Source: Fulvivirga ulvae
GTDB lineage: Bacteria > Bacteroidota > Bacteroidia > Cytophagales > Cyclobacteriaceae
DNA: 64,000 nt
Reading direction: 5' to 3'
Assembly: GCF_021389975.1 (NCBI RefSeq)
Contig: NZ_CP089981.1
Span: forward strand, 2,381,501-2,445,500
Part shown: piece after piece, positions 24,490 through 33,700 of the stretch
How positions within the stretch are numbered: position 1 is the stretch's first letter
Layout: every line of letters starts with the position of its first letter
Program-made: the position numbers and the translations under genes
Notes under the pieces: model-generated
What the model saw: the letters and a program-made list of their open reading frames with translations, nothing else
What the model was told of the DNA's origin: nothing
Databases searched by the model: none

Positions 24490-24936
24490 ATGTCAGGAGT
24501 TAATAAAGTAATAATTGTTGGAAGGTTGGGAAAAGACCCTGAAGTAAGACATTTGGAGAGTGGAGCATCTGTAGCCAATTTTCCGGTGGCTACTTCGGAA
24601 GTATATAAGGATAGAAATACGGGCGAAAGAAGAGAGCAAACCGAGTGGCACAACGTAGTGCTGTGGAGAGGTTTGGCAGAGATCGCAGAAAAATACCTTA
24701 ACAAAGGTGATATGGTATACATCGAAGGTAAGCTTCGTACCAGGTCCTGGGAAAAGGATGGTGTAACCAGGTATACAACAGAGATTGTTGGAGATAATAT
24801 GACCATGCTAACCCCTAAGGGTATGTCAGAGGGTGGTGGCACTTCACCAGCCCCGACAAGATCGCAGGAGCCGGCACCATCACAGGCGGGAGCTGATATA
24901 GCTATTGATGACGAATCTGACGATCTGCCGTTCTGA
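24490..24936 (+). CDS. ssb: Single-stranded DNA-binding protein
   Basis: A 148-residue SSB. The OB fold occupies about residues 1-110 (MSGVNKVIIVGRLGKDPEVR, TEWHNVVLWRGLAEIAEKYL, VYIEGKLRTRSW), then a Gly/Ser/Pro/Gln-rich linker, ending in the acidic tip DDLPF that recruits replication and repair partners. It coats single-stranded DNA during replication, recombination and repair. It is followed 22 bp later by gldE. Confidence 0.95.
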   Translation: MSGVNKVIIVGRLGKDPEVRHLESGASVANFPVATSEVYKDRNTGERREQTEWHNVVLWRGLAEIAEKYLNKGDMVYIEGKLRTRSWEKDGVTRYTTEIVGDNMTMLTPKGMSEGGGTSPAPTRSQEPAPSQAGADIAIDDESDDLPF

Positions 24937-24958
24937 TTTTTAGAATAAATCCCAAGTA

Positions 24959-26311
24959 TTGGAAACCATAGACGAACCTCCGAGTCAATATTTGTTAGCG
25001 ACGATCTTCAGTGAGGATTCACTGTTTTACTTCATCAGCGGTATTACACTTCTGCTGTTGCTGATTATGTCCGCATTGATAAGTGGCTCAGAGGTGGCCT
25101 TTTTTTCGCTAACCTCAAAAGATATAGCCGAATGTAAGGAAAGTGAAGAAGTGCCGGATAAGCGCATAGTTACCCTTATCCGTCATCCTAAGCAACTGCT
25201 GGCAACCATTCTGATTATGAATAATTTTATAAATGTTGGCATAGTTACCCTGTCAACATTTGTAATGTGGGAGATTCTGGATGCCAAAACCACCGAAGGA
25301 ACCCCTGTAATTATTCTTACTACCGTCACCACACTGGGTATAGTGTTTTTTGGGGAGATCCTGCCTAAAGTTTATGCTACACCTAATAACCTCAGGTTCG
25401 CCAGGCTGACCTCTGCGATGCTCAAATTGCTGAACACGGTATTCAGGCCATTGTCTTTTTTACTGGTTACCAGCAGCAGCGTTATAGAACGGCGGTTTAC
25501 CAAAAAAGGGTACGATATCTCCGTAGAAGAGCTTCACCATGCCCTTGAAATAACTACTACCAGCGAGGAGACTACCGATGAAGAAAAGGATATTCTGAAA
25601 GGTATAGTTAACTTCGGTACACTCACGGTTAAACAGGTAATGAAATCAAGGATGGACATTACGGCGTTTGACATAGAGATGGATTTCCATGACCTGATGG
25701 ATAAGATTAATAAGTCAGGATTTTCCCGTATCCCGGTTTATTCTGACACTATAGATAATATCGAAGGAGTACTTTATATCAAGGATTTGCTTCCACATGT
25801 TGATCAGGATGAGTCTTTTGACTGGTGTAAGCTGCTCAGGCAGGGCTTCTTTGTTCCTGAAAACAAAAAGATTGATGCACTATTAAAGGACTTTCAGGAG
25901 AAGCGGGTGCATATGGCCATTGTTGTTGATGAATACGGAGGTACCTCCGGTCTGATCACCCTGGAGGATGTCATCGAGGAGATAGTGGGTGAAATAAATG
26001 ACGAGTTTGATGATGAAGATATTGCATATAGCAAACTTGATAAGTATACTTACCTTTTCGAAGGCAGGACCACGCTCAATGATTTCTGCAAGATACTGGA
26101 GGTGAACCCGAATACTTTTGAAAAAGTAAAGGGGGAGAGTGAATCGCTTGGAGGCCTGCTGCTGGAAATTAATACAAAGCTTCCTTCTGCCGGAGAAAAA
26201 GTGTATTTTGAGAGGTACGTTTTCACTGTGGTAGCTGTGGATAATAAGCGTATTAAAAAGGTGCGGGTCTTTATAAACGAAAATGATGAAGATACAGGAG
26301 ATTATAACTAA
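24959..26311 (+). CDS. gldE: Gliding motility-associated protein GldE (CNNM/CorC family)
   Basis: A 450-residue inner-membrane protein with a DUF21/CNNM membrane domain of about four helices (about 25-190, MSALISGSEVAFFSL), two CBS domains (about 220-340, MKSRMDITAFD, RIPVYSDTIDNIEGVLYIKD, VVDEYGGTSGLITLEDVIEE) and a C-terminal CorC/HlyC domain. The placement between ssb and gldD identifies it as GldE rather than a general transporter of this family. GldE and GldD support gliding and type IX secretion. The start is TTG at 24959. Its end overlaps gldD by 29 bp. Confidence 0.9.
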   Translation: METIDEPPSQYLLATIFSEDSLFYFISGITLLLLLIMSALISGSEVAFFSLTSKDIAECKESEEVPDKRIVTLIRHPKQLLATILIMNNFINVGIVTLSTFVMWEILDAKTTEGTPVIILTTVTTLGIVFFGEILPKVYATPNNLRFARLTSAMLKLLNTVFRPLSFLLVTSSSVIERRFTKKGYDISVEELHHALEITTTSEETTDEEKDILKGIVNFGTLTVKQVMKSRMDITAFDIEMDFHDLMDKINKSGFSRIPVYSDTIDNIEGVLYIKDLLPHVDQDESFDWCKLLRQGFFVPENKKIDALLKDFQEKRVHMAIVVDEYGGTSGLITLEDVIEEIVGEINDEFDDEDIAYSKLDKYTYLFEGRTTLNDFCKILEVNPNTFEKVKGESESLGGLLLEINTKLPSAGEKVYFERYVFTVVAVDNKRIKKVRVFINENDEDTGDYN

Positions 26312-26897
26312 ACTGTGGTTGGCTTTTTTCATAGTTTTAGTTTTATGGGGTTGTGAGTCTGATTATGCACCGAAGCCTAAAGGGTATAATCGCTTTATCC
26401 TTCCCGAGCATGCCTATCAGCCACTGCCTGATACCCTGCCCTATCACTTTGAATACTCAAAACATGCCCGGCTGCTTAAGGACTCCTCCTGGATTTCAGA
26501 CAAGTATTGGGTTGAGATCTATTATCCGCAATTTAAAGCGGACATACACATAACTTATAAGACCGTCAATAGTCTGGACTCGCTGAAGGAATATTTTGAT
26601 GATGCCTATTTCCTCACCGCCAAGCACCAGATCAAAGCTTCGGCCATTGATGAGGCTATATCAAAAACGCCATCAGGCAAAACGGTGGTTTATGCTGAAC
26701 TGGAAGGCGAAGTGCCCAGCCAGTTTCAATTTATTTCGACAGATTCTACGCAAAATTTCCTGCGAGGCGCACTTTACTTCAATACACAGGTACAGAATGA
26801 CTCTTTGCAACCAGCTATTGAATATGTGAAAGTGGATATTGTTCATATGATGAATACCCTTAAATGGAACGACCTGAAGGGGAGCAGCAGAAATTAA
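26283..26897 (+). CDS. gldD: Gliding motility lipoprotein GldD
   Basis: A 204-residue lipoprotein with signal peptide and lipobox VLWGC (Cys near residue 24), then the family-typical YAPKPKGYNRFILPEHAYQP, YHFEYSKHARL and YWVEIYYPQFKADIHITYK. GldD is needed for gliding and type IX secretion and works with GldE, whose gene overlaps it by 29 bp. The start is ATGATG; the second ATG at 26286 is equally possible. Confidence 0.9.
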   Translation: MMKIQEIITKLWLAFFIVLVLWGCESDYAPKPKGYNRFILPEHAYQPLPDTLPYHFEYSKHARLLKDSSWISDKYWVEIYYPQFKADIHITYKTVNSLDSLKEYFDDAYFLTAKHQIKASAIDEAISKTPSGKTVVYAELEGEVPSQFQFISTDSTQNFLRGALYFNTQVQNDSLQPAIEYVKVDIVHMMNTLKWNDLKGSSRN

Positions 26898-26931
26898 GCA
26901 GTTAAAGAATTTTTTTGGTTAGTTTGCGGGT

Positions 26932-29025
26932 ATGCAAGGATTCTTTGATACAAAGATAGAATTCCTCAAAGGAGTCGGCCCGCAAAAAGCGGCACTACTT
27001 AATAAAGAACTCAATATATTCACTTATGGGGACCTGCTTCAGCACTACCCGTTCCGGTACGAAGACCGCACTAAATTTTACCCGATCAATGAGTTGAATG
27101 GCACTATGCCTTATGTTCAGATCAAAGGGAGGGTGCGTAATATAGAGGCGGCAGGCCCACCACGCAAGCGAAGGCTGAAAGCATTTTTACGTGATGAAAC
27201 AGGCGAAATTGAGCTTGTTTGGTTCAAAGGAGTGCAATGGGTACTACAAAAGCTCCAACCCGGTGTTGAATACATGGTTTTTGGAAAACCCACGGCATTT
27301 GGAAGCAAACTTAATATTGCTCATCCCGAATTTGAAGTGCTCACACATCAAAATGAGGATTCCAGTTATTTGCATCCTGTATACCCTGCCACTGAAAAGC
27401 TTAAGAAGAAATATCTGGACAGCAAAGCTATTTCAAAGCTTCAAAGAACGCTGCTTCAGCTTGCCGAGCACAGGATTAGGGAGACCTTGCCACAGCAGCT
27501 ACTGATAGACTACAGGTTGCTTTCAAAGAAAGAGGCCTTGTTCAATATCCACTTTCCCCAGAACAATGAACTGTTGCAAAAGGCCAGCTTCAGGTTAAAG
27601 TTTGAAGAGCTGTTTTATGTACAATTGCGCCTGTTAAAGCTGAAACTTGCAAGAGTTGACAAGTTTAAAGGTCAGGTTTTTCATGATACCGAGCTTCTGA
27701 CCAGATTTTATAAAGAACACCTGCCGTTTGACCTGACAGATGCGCAGAAACGGGTAATAAAGGAAATTTACCATGACATGAAGTCGGGGCGACAAATGAA
27801 CCGGCTGCTTCAGGGTGATGTGGGCAGTGGGAAAACCATAGTGGCCTTCATCTGCATGTTATTGGTGGTAGGCTCAGGGGCTCAGGGAGTAATGATGGCC
27901 CCCACTGAAATATTGGCAGCGCAACACTACCAGGGCCTGAAGGAATATGCCGATCGCATGGGTATTACCATTGCCTTACTCACGGGTTCTACCAGAAAGA
28001 GTGAGCGGAAAATCATACACGAATACCTTAAATCGGGAGACCTGAATATTATTGTGGGTACACATGCCCTGCTTGAGGATATTGTACAATTTAAAAACCT
28101 GGGATTGGCTGTGGTTGATGAACAGCACCGCTTTGGGGTAGCCCAGCGATCCAAACTATGGCAGAAGAACCGTGATGTTTATCCGCATGTGCTGGTGATG
28201 ACCGCCACCCCTATTCCGCGCACACTTGCCATGACTTTGTATGGAGATCTGGATATTTCAGTGATTGACCAGCTGCCGGCAGGAAGAAAGCCAATAAAAA
28301 CAGTTCATCGGTACGATGCAAACCGGCTGAAAGTAAATGGCTTTATCAAAGAGCAAATTGCAGAAGGGAGACAGGTATATATCGTTTACCCATTAATTGA
28401 AGAGTCAGAAAAACTGGACCTCAAGCATCTTATGGATGGCTACGAAAGCATTTGCAGATCTTTTCCGGATATTCCTGTAAGCATAGTACATGGTAAAATG
28501 AAACCCGATGCCAAGGACTATGAAATGCAAAGGTTTGTAAAGGCAGAAACTAAGATCATGGTGGCTACCACGGTAATAGAAGTAGGTGTAAATGTGCCTA
28601 ACGCATCAGTTATGGTCATAGAAAATGCCGAGCGGTTTGGTCTAGCACAATTGCACCAGCTTCGCGGAAGAGTAGGGCGTGGTGCCGACCAGTCTTACTG
28701 CATACTTATTAGCAATTATAAACTCAGTAAAGAGGCCAAAGTGCGGCTTGAGACCATGGTGAGAACCAATAATGGATTCGAAATAGCAGATACTGACCTG
28801 CAATTGCGCGGTCCCGGAGATCTGACAGGCACACAACAAAGCGGGGTGCTTGATTTGCTGATAGCTGACCTGGGAAAGGATGGCAAAATATTGCAGGCAG
28901 CCAGAGGGGCGGCTATTGCTCTGCTGGATGCTGACCCGGAACTATCCCATCCTGATAACCGGAATATCCGGAGCCAGATCGAGTCTATGCGCAAAACAGC
29001 CGTTAACTGGAGCAGGATCAGTTAA
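26932..29025 (+). CDS. recG: ATP-dependent DNA helicase RecG
   Basis: A 697-residue helicase that reverses stalled replication forks and branch-migrates Holliday junctions. It shows the N-terminal wedge/OB domain (LKGVGPQKAALLNKEL, YPFRYEDRT, about 1-230), Walker A GDVGSGKT, the DEQH box in VVDEQHRFGVAQR, TATPIPRTLAMTLYGDLD, motif VATTVIEVGVNVPNAS and RFGLAQLHQLRGRVGRG. Length and order match RecG. It starts 34 bp after gldD and is followed by tpiA. Confidence 0.95.
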   Translation: MQGFFDTKIEFLKGVGPQKAALLNKELNIFTYGDLLQHYPFRYEDRTKFYPINELNGTMPYVQIKGRVRNIEAAGPPRKRRLKAFLRDETGEIELVWFKGVQWVLQKLQPGVEYMVFGKPTAFGSKLNIAHPEFEVLTHQNEDSSYLHPVYPATEKLKKKYLDSKAISKLQRTLLQLAEHRIRETLPQQLLIDYRLLSKKEALFNIHFPQNNELLQKASFRLKFEELFYVQLRLLKLKLARVDKFKGQVFHDTELLTRFYKEHLPFDLTDAQKRVIKEIYHDMKSGRQMNRLLQGDVGSGKTIVAFICMLLVVGSGAQGVMMAPTEILAAQHYQGLKEYADRMGITIALLTGSTRKSERKIIHEYLKSGDLNIIVGTHALLEDIVQFKNLGLAVVDEQHRFGVAQRSKLWQKNRDVYPHVLVMTATPIPRTLAMTLYGDLDISVIDQLPAGRKPIKTVHRYDANRLKVNGFIKEQIAEGRQVYIVYPLIEESEKLDLKHLMDGYESICRSFPDIPVSIVHGKMKPDAKDYEMQRFVKAETKIMVATTVIEVGVNVPNASVMVIENAERFGLAQLHQLRGRVGRGADQSYCILISNYKLSKEAKVRLETMVRTNNGFEIADTDLQLRGPGDLTGTQQSGVLDLLIADLGKDGKILQAARGAAIALLDADPELSHPDNRNIRSQIESMRKTAVNWSRIS

Positions 29026-29041
29026 AAGACATTTTAAATAC

Positions 29042-29049
29042 TATATTTG
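29042..29049 (+). promoter_or_regulatory. Putative -7 element for tpiA-prmA
   Basis: TATATTTG matches TAnnTTTG and sits 28 bp before the tpiA ATG, the same distance as the motif before purM. No clear -33 box. Confidence 0.45.
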
Positions 29050-29077
29050 TGTGTCCACAAAAAACTGTACACTAACT

Positions 29078-29839
29078 ATGAGAAAAAAAATTGTAGCCGG
29101 AAACTGGAAAATGAATAATAGCCTCGATGAGGGGTTGAAGCTTACTTCTGAGATCGTGAATATGGTAGCCGATGAGGTAAGAGGAGATGTACATATTATT
29201 TTAGCTCCCCCTTTTATTCACTTAACTCAGGTAAAGAAATTGATATCTGGTGTAGATAAACTCCACCTGGGTGCTCAAAATTGTAATGATAATGCCCAGG
29301 GTGCATTCACCGGAGAAGTTTCTGCCAGTATGCTGGCCTCTGTTGGTGCGCAGTATGTTATAGTTGGACACAGTGAAAGAAGAGAGTACTTCAACGAAAG
29401 TCATAAACAGCTTGCCAAAAAAGTGGACCTGGCCCTGGAAAATAATCTTACTCCCATCTTTTGTTGTGGAGAGTCCTTGGAGATCCGGGAAAACGGCCTT
29501 TTCAAGGAGTACGTTTGTAATCAAATCGGAGATAGCCTGTTTCATCTGCACGACGATAAATTTTCCAAAATAGTAATAGCGTATGAACCTATCTGGGCAA
29601 TAGGAACGGGAAAAACTGCTTCATCGGATCAGGCCCAGGAAATGCATGCGACCATACGTGAGTTTATAGCCGAGCGATACGGCGGGGAAATTTCTGAAAA
29701 CATGTCTATACTCTATGGAGGAAGCTGCAAGCCGGATAATGCAAAGGAGCTGTTTGCCTGTAAAGATGTGGATGGAGGCCTGATTGGCGGAGCTTCTTTA
29801 AAATCAAGGGATTTTACCGATATTGTAAAGTCATTTTAA
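29078..29839 (+). CDS. tpiA: Triosephosphate isomerase
   Basis: A 253-residue glycolytic enzyme interconverting dihydroxyacetone phosphate and glyceraldehyde 3-phosphate. Substrate-binding N9 and K11 (AGNWKMN), catalytic H98 (VIVGHSERR) and E170 (AYEPIWAIGTGK), and the phosphate-binding GGS (ILYGGSCKPDN) and GGASL are all present. ATG 29078 gives the usual N-terminus; an upstream in-frame extension inside recG is spurious. It overlaps prmA by one base. Confidence 0.96.
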   Translation: MRKKIVAGNWKMNNSLDEGLKLTSEIVNMVADEVRGDVHIILAPPFIHLTQVKKLISGVDKLHLGAQNCNDNAQGAFTGEVSASMLASVGAQYVIVGHSERREYFNESHKQLAKKVDLALENNLTPIFCCGESLEIRENGLFKEYVCNQIGDSLFHLHDDKFSKIVIAYEPIWAIGTGKTASSDQAQEMHATIREFIAERYGGEISENMSILYGGSCKPDNAKELFACKDVDGGLIGGASLKSRDFTDIVKSF

Positions 29840-30690
29840 TGATGGCAGAGAAACTTCCGGCAGAGTTTATAGGGGTTAAATTTTCATGTAGTGAAGATTT
29901 TTCCGAAATCATAATAGCCGAGCTTGGCGAGCTTGGCTACAACTCCATGATGGAAACAGAAGATGGTGTTGAGGGCTATATTGAAATTGAGAAATTTTCC
30001 GGGCAGGATGTGAAGGATCTGGTTGCGAAGTATGCTAAACTTACACCATTATCGTATACCATTGAGGAGGTAGAGAGGAAGAACTGGAACGAAGATTGGG
30101 AGAGAAACTATGATCCTATCATTGTTGAAGATAGATGTCTCGTTCGCGCCACATTTCACAAGATAGAGGAGAAATATCCATACGAGATCATCATCACTCC
30201 CAAAATGTCATTTGGCACCGGTCATCATGCCACTACTTATCTGATGTTAAAGAACCAGATGGAGCACGACCACAGAGGCAAACGGGTACTTGATGCCGGC
30301 TGTGGTACTGCAATACTTGCTATTATGGCTTCCAAGCTTGGGGCAAAAGAAGTAATAGCTTACGACATTGACTCATGGAGCATAGAAAATGCCCCTGAAA
30401 ATGTAGAATTGAACCAATGCAATAATGTCAGTGTTTTTGGAGGAACCATTGAATCGCTACATCTGGAAGGGCATTTTGATATCATTTTAGCCAACATCAA
30501 TAAAAACGTACTACTTGATGAGATAAAACACTACCAGGCATATTTGCCTGAAAAGGGTGTACTTATGCTTAGCGGGTTCTACGATTCGGATGATCAGGAC
30601 TTACAGGATGAGGCTGCAAGGTATGGCCTTCAATTATTGGGCAGGTCGAGCCGAAACTACTGGTCATCGTTGGTTTTTGAGAAAACGTAA
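29839..30690 (+). CDS. prmA: Ribosomal protein L11 methyltransferase
   Basis: A 283-residue SAM-dependent methyltransferase. It has an N-terminal substrate-binding domain (about 1-110, WNEDWERNYDPI), PKMSFGTGHHATTYLML typical of PrmA, SAM motif I VLDAGCGTAILAIMAS and motif IV in DIILANINKNVL. It trimethylates ribosomal protein L11. The first base of its ATG is the last base of the tpiA stop, so the two genes are coupled; a second ATG at 29842 is possible. Confidence 0.93.
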   Translation: MMAEKLPAEFIGVKFSCSEDFSEIIIAELGELGYNSMMETEDGVEGYIEIEKFSGQDVKDLVAKYAKLTPLSYTIEEVERKNWNEDWERNYDPIIVEDRCLVRATFHKIEEKYPYEIIITPKMSFGTGHHATTYLMLKNQMEHDHRGKRVLDAGCGTAILAIMASKLGAKEVIAYDIDSWSIENAPENVELNQCNNVSVFGGTIESLHLEGHFDIILANINKNVLLDEIKHYQAYLPEKGVLMLSGFYDSDDQDLQDEAARYGLQLLGRSSRNYWSSLVFEKT

Positions 30691-30796
30691 TAGAAAAAGT
30701 ACCTTCCATTTAATTTTTTCGTTAGCGATTGTGTTTACAAGTAATCATCATCAATTGGTTTATTCACAATAATTTAGGAATTTCAGGGGATTGATC

Positions 30797-33700
30797 ATGT
30801 GGCAAACTTTTAGATACTTATTTTTTCTGCTCTGCATGTTGAGCTTTAATGCTTTCTCGCAAAGCAACTCCGGACCTGCTGTCCCAAAGGATACGGTAAG
30901 AGTGATGCTCAATGACGAAAGAGCCCGTCAGGTTTTGGGCATCAGTGACGAATTTCAAATGGCGTGGGTGCGGCTTGCCAGGGATCAGCAGGATAAGGTG
31001 ATAGCGCAGGTTGCGTCACTGATGAACAACAGAAGAGGAAATAAAACGATCTATTCAGCCTATTTTGAGGCTATTGCACATGCAGTAAATACCGAGGGGG
31101 TCAATGCGCAGAAGATGATCAGCTACCTCAATGTCACCGAAAAAGTAATTGCTAATCATACATCTGCCGAGCTGCTGCAATACCTGCAAGTAACCAAGTC
31201 TTTTTTTGAGCACCGTGCGCTTTTCCATGCCCGGTCAAACCGTTTATTTGTCAGCAACGATGAATATAACCTGGAGTATGTGGAAGACCCCTCACCGATC
31301 GAGGTGGAAGAGGAGCCTGTAGTAGACGAAGTGGATGATGCAGCTGCGGATGACGAGTATTTTGACGAGTGGGATGAAGAGCCTGCAGATGACGACTGGG
31401 ATACGGAATGGAATGATGATGACTGGGATGAAGGACCTGACCCTGAAGATGAATTAACGGAAGACCAGCAAATGGTGGAGGCCATAAGAGGTGGGCCTGC
31501 CCTGCCGGCGATCAGCGGTCCCGTGATCAATTTTGAAAAGGCTACCTTAAATTTCTCAACACCTTACGATTCTGTTTTTTTGGAAAATACTAAAGGATCA
31601 TTTCTTATACTGAAGAACAAGTTTGTCGGCGATGGAGGCAAATTTGACTGGTCAATGACAGGTCTGGGTGCTGATTCGGTTTTCTGCCAGCTAAGCACAT
31701 ATAGCTTTGATGTGAATAAACCTGCACTACAGGCCGAGGCGGCAAAACTTACATATAAAGGAAAACTGCCCGATCCTGTTGAAGGTGTTTTTGAATATAA
31801 AAGTGTAAGACATGATACAACCACCGATGCCAGATACCCGAGGTTCATGTCATACTACAGCAATATAAAGGTTAGCAATATTGGGAAAGACCTGATTTAT
31901 AATGGGGGTTTTTCTTTAAATGGCAGAAAGATATATAGCTCCTCCGTACTGGGAGAGCTTTCTAAAATCGAAGTCCACGACAAAGCATCAAAAAAATTTA
32001 AAGCAAAAGCTAAAATATTTGAATTTTCCGACTCCACCGTTACTGCAGACAGAGCGTCGATTGTGATATACCAGGGGAATGATTCCATATACCATCCCGC
32101 GGTAAGGGTTAAGTATGATTTCAATAAAAAATACCTGGTACTACAAAAAGATAAGGGAGGTTTCCGCAATACACCTTATACAACTACATATTTTAATGTG
32201 GATTTTACGGCGGATATTATTAGATGGCACCTTGATTCTGCCACACTTGATGCCTCAATACTTGAAGGAAGACGGATTGTTCCTGCGCACTTTGAGTCAT
32301 CAGATCATTATAATGTTGAAGATTATCGGGGTTTGGGCGACAAAATATATCCGTTTAACCCTTTGGCGTTGGTAGTGTCTTATTCCAGGAAGAATAATGA
32401 GGAGCAGTTTTATGTTGACCAGCTTGCACGACACTTCAAAAAAGATGTAAAAGTACTTAAGGGGGCTATGTTGCATCTTGCACAAAAAGGACTTGTTGGC
32501 TATGATACCAACAAAGGTCTGATCACTGTTAAGGAGAAAGGCACGCATTTATTCGATTCAAAATTTGGGAAAAAAGATTTTGACAACATAGTTATTAGTT
32601 CAGTGATTCATCACAGGCCAAACTCAACATTAAACTTTGAAGAACGTACGTTTAAGATCCGGGGTGTGGATGGTTTTAAGATTAGTGATTCGTTGAATGT
32701 GGTGATCAAGCCCGATAGTAGTGAAATAGTACTAATGCGTGACAGGGACTTCAAATTTAACGGTAAGATAAGTGCAGGTAATTTCGAATACATAGGGCGT
32801 GATTTTACTTTTAAGTATGACAGCTTTCTTATTTATCTCAATGAAATTGATTCCATCCAGTTCTACGTAAAGGATGAAAACAGCCGGGGCAGGTCTGGCA
32901 GGCGTAAAGTCGATAACGCGCTTGTGTCATCAGACTCCTCAACCGACGGCGGTGTTGCCAATAACCTACAGGCATCGTCAGGAACGCTCTTTATAAATAA
33001 ACCGGGCAATAAATCAGGTAAGGAGAGTCTTCCTAATTATCCGAAGTTCGATTCTGGCAAAGGCGCAGTTGTATATTTTGATAGAAAGGAGGTACTCTCA
33101 GGAGTATACGACAGGTCTATGTACTTTCTGGTACCACCTTTTGGCATTGATAGTTTGGGCGGCTCAGATCCTGCCTCCATTGGATTTGAAGGGTCTTTCG
33201 TATCCAGTGGTATGTTCCCGACTTTTGAAGAGAAATTGCGGGTACAACGCGACTACTCAATGGGTTTCACGCATGCAGTGCCTGCTGAAGGGTATACATT
33301 ATATGAAGGTGAAGGAAAGTTTTACAACCAGCTAAATCTAAACAAGCACGGGCTTAGGGGTAATGGTAGAATTGATTTCTTAACCACTTCCCTGGTATCA
33401 GAGGATTTTGTATTCTATCCGGACTCAGTAGTTACCAAGGGAGATTATGTAGAGATCCGTGAGCAGGAATACAACGGAGTGCTCTTTCCGCAGGCGTCTG
33501 TAAAGAATTATGATATGAAGTGGTTGCCAAAGAAAGACAGCATGTATATAAGCAACCTCGACGAACCTTTCCAGTTTTATAACGAAACGGCGTCTCTTGA
33601 TGGTACTGCAATAGTGTCCAATCATGGTGTATATGGCTCCGGTACCCTCCTTACCCGTGGTTCTGAGTCAATATCTGAGAGGATTACCTTTGAGCATGAT

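Noticed and set aside
28880..29077. N-terminal extension of triosephosphate isomerase into recG
   Set aside because: The extension reads recG in another frame; the family N-terminus starts at ATG 29078 with a TAnnTTTG motif in front.
30691..30796. Small frame after prmA
   Set aside because: It is an out-of-frame continuation of the prmA 3' end and has no coding character.
31156..31530. Serine-rich minus-strand frame
   Set aside because: The poly-Ser pattern is the reverse complement of Asp/Glu codons in the acidic linker of the large secreted protein.
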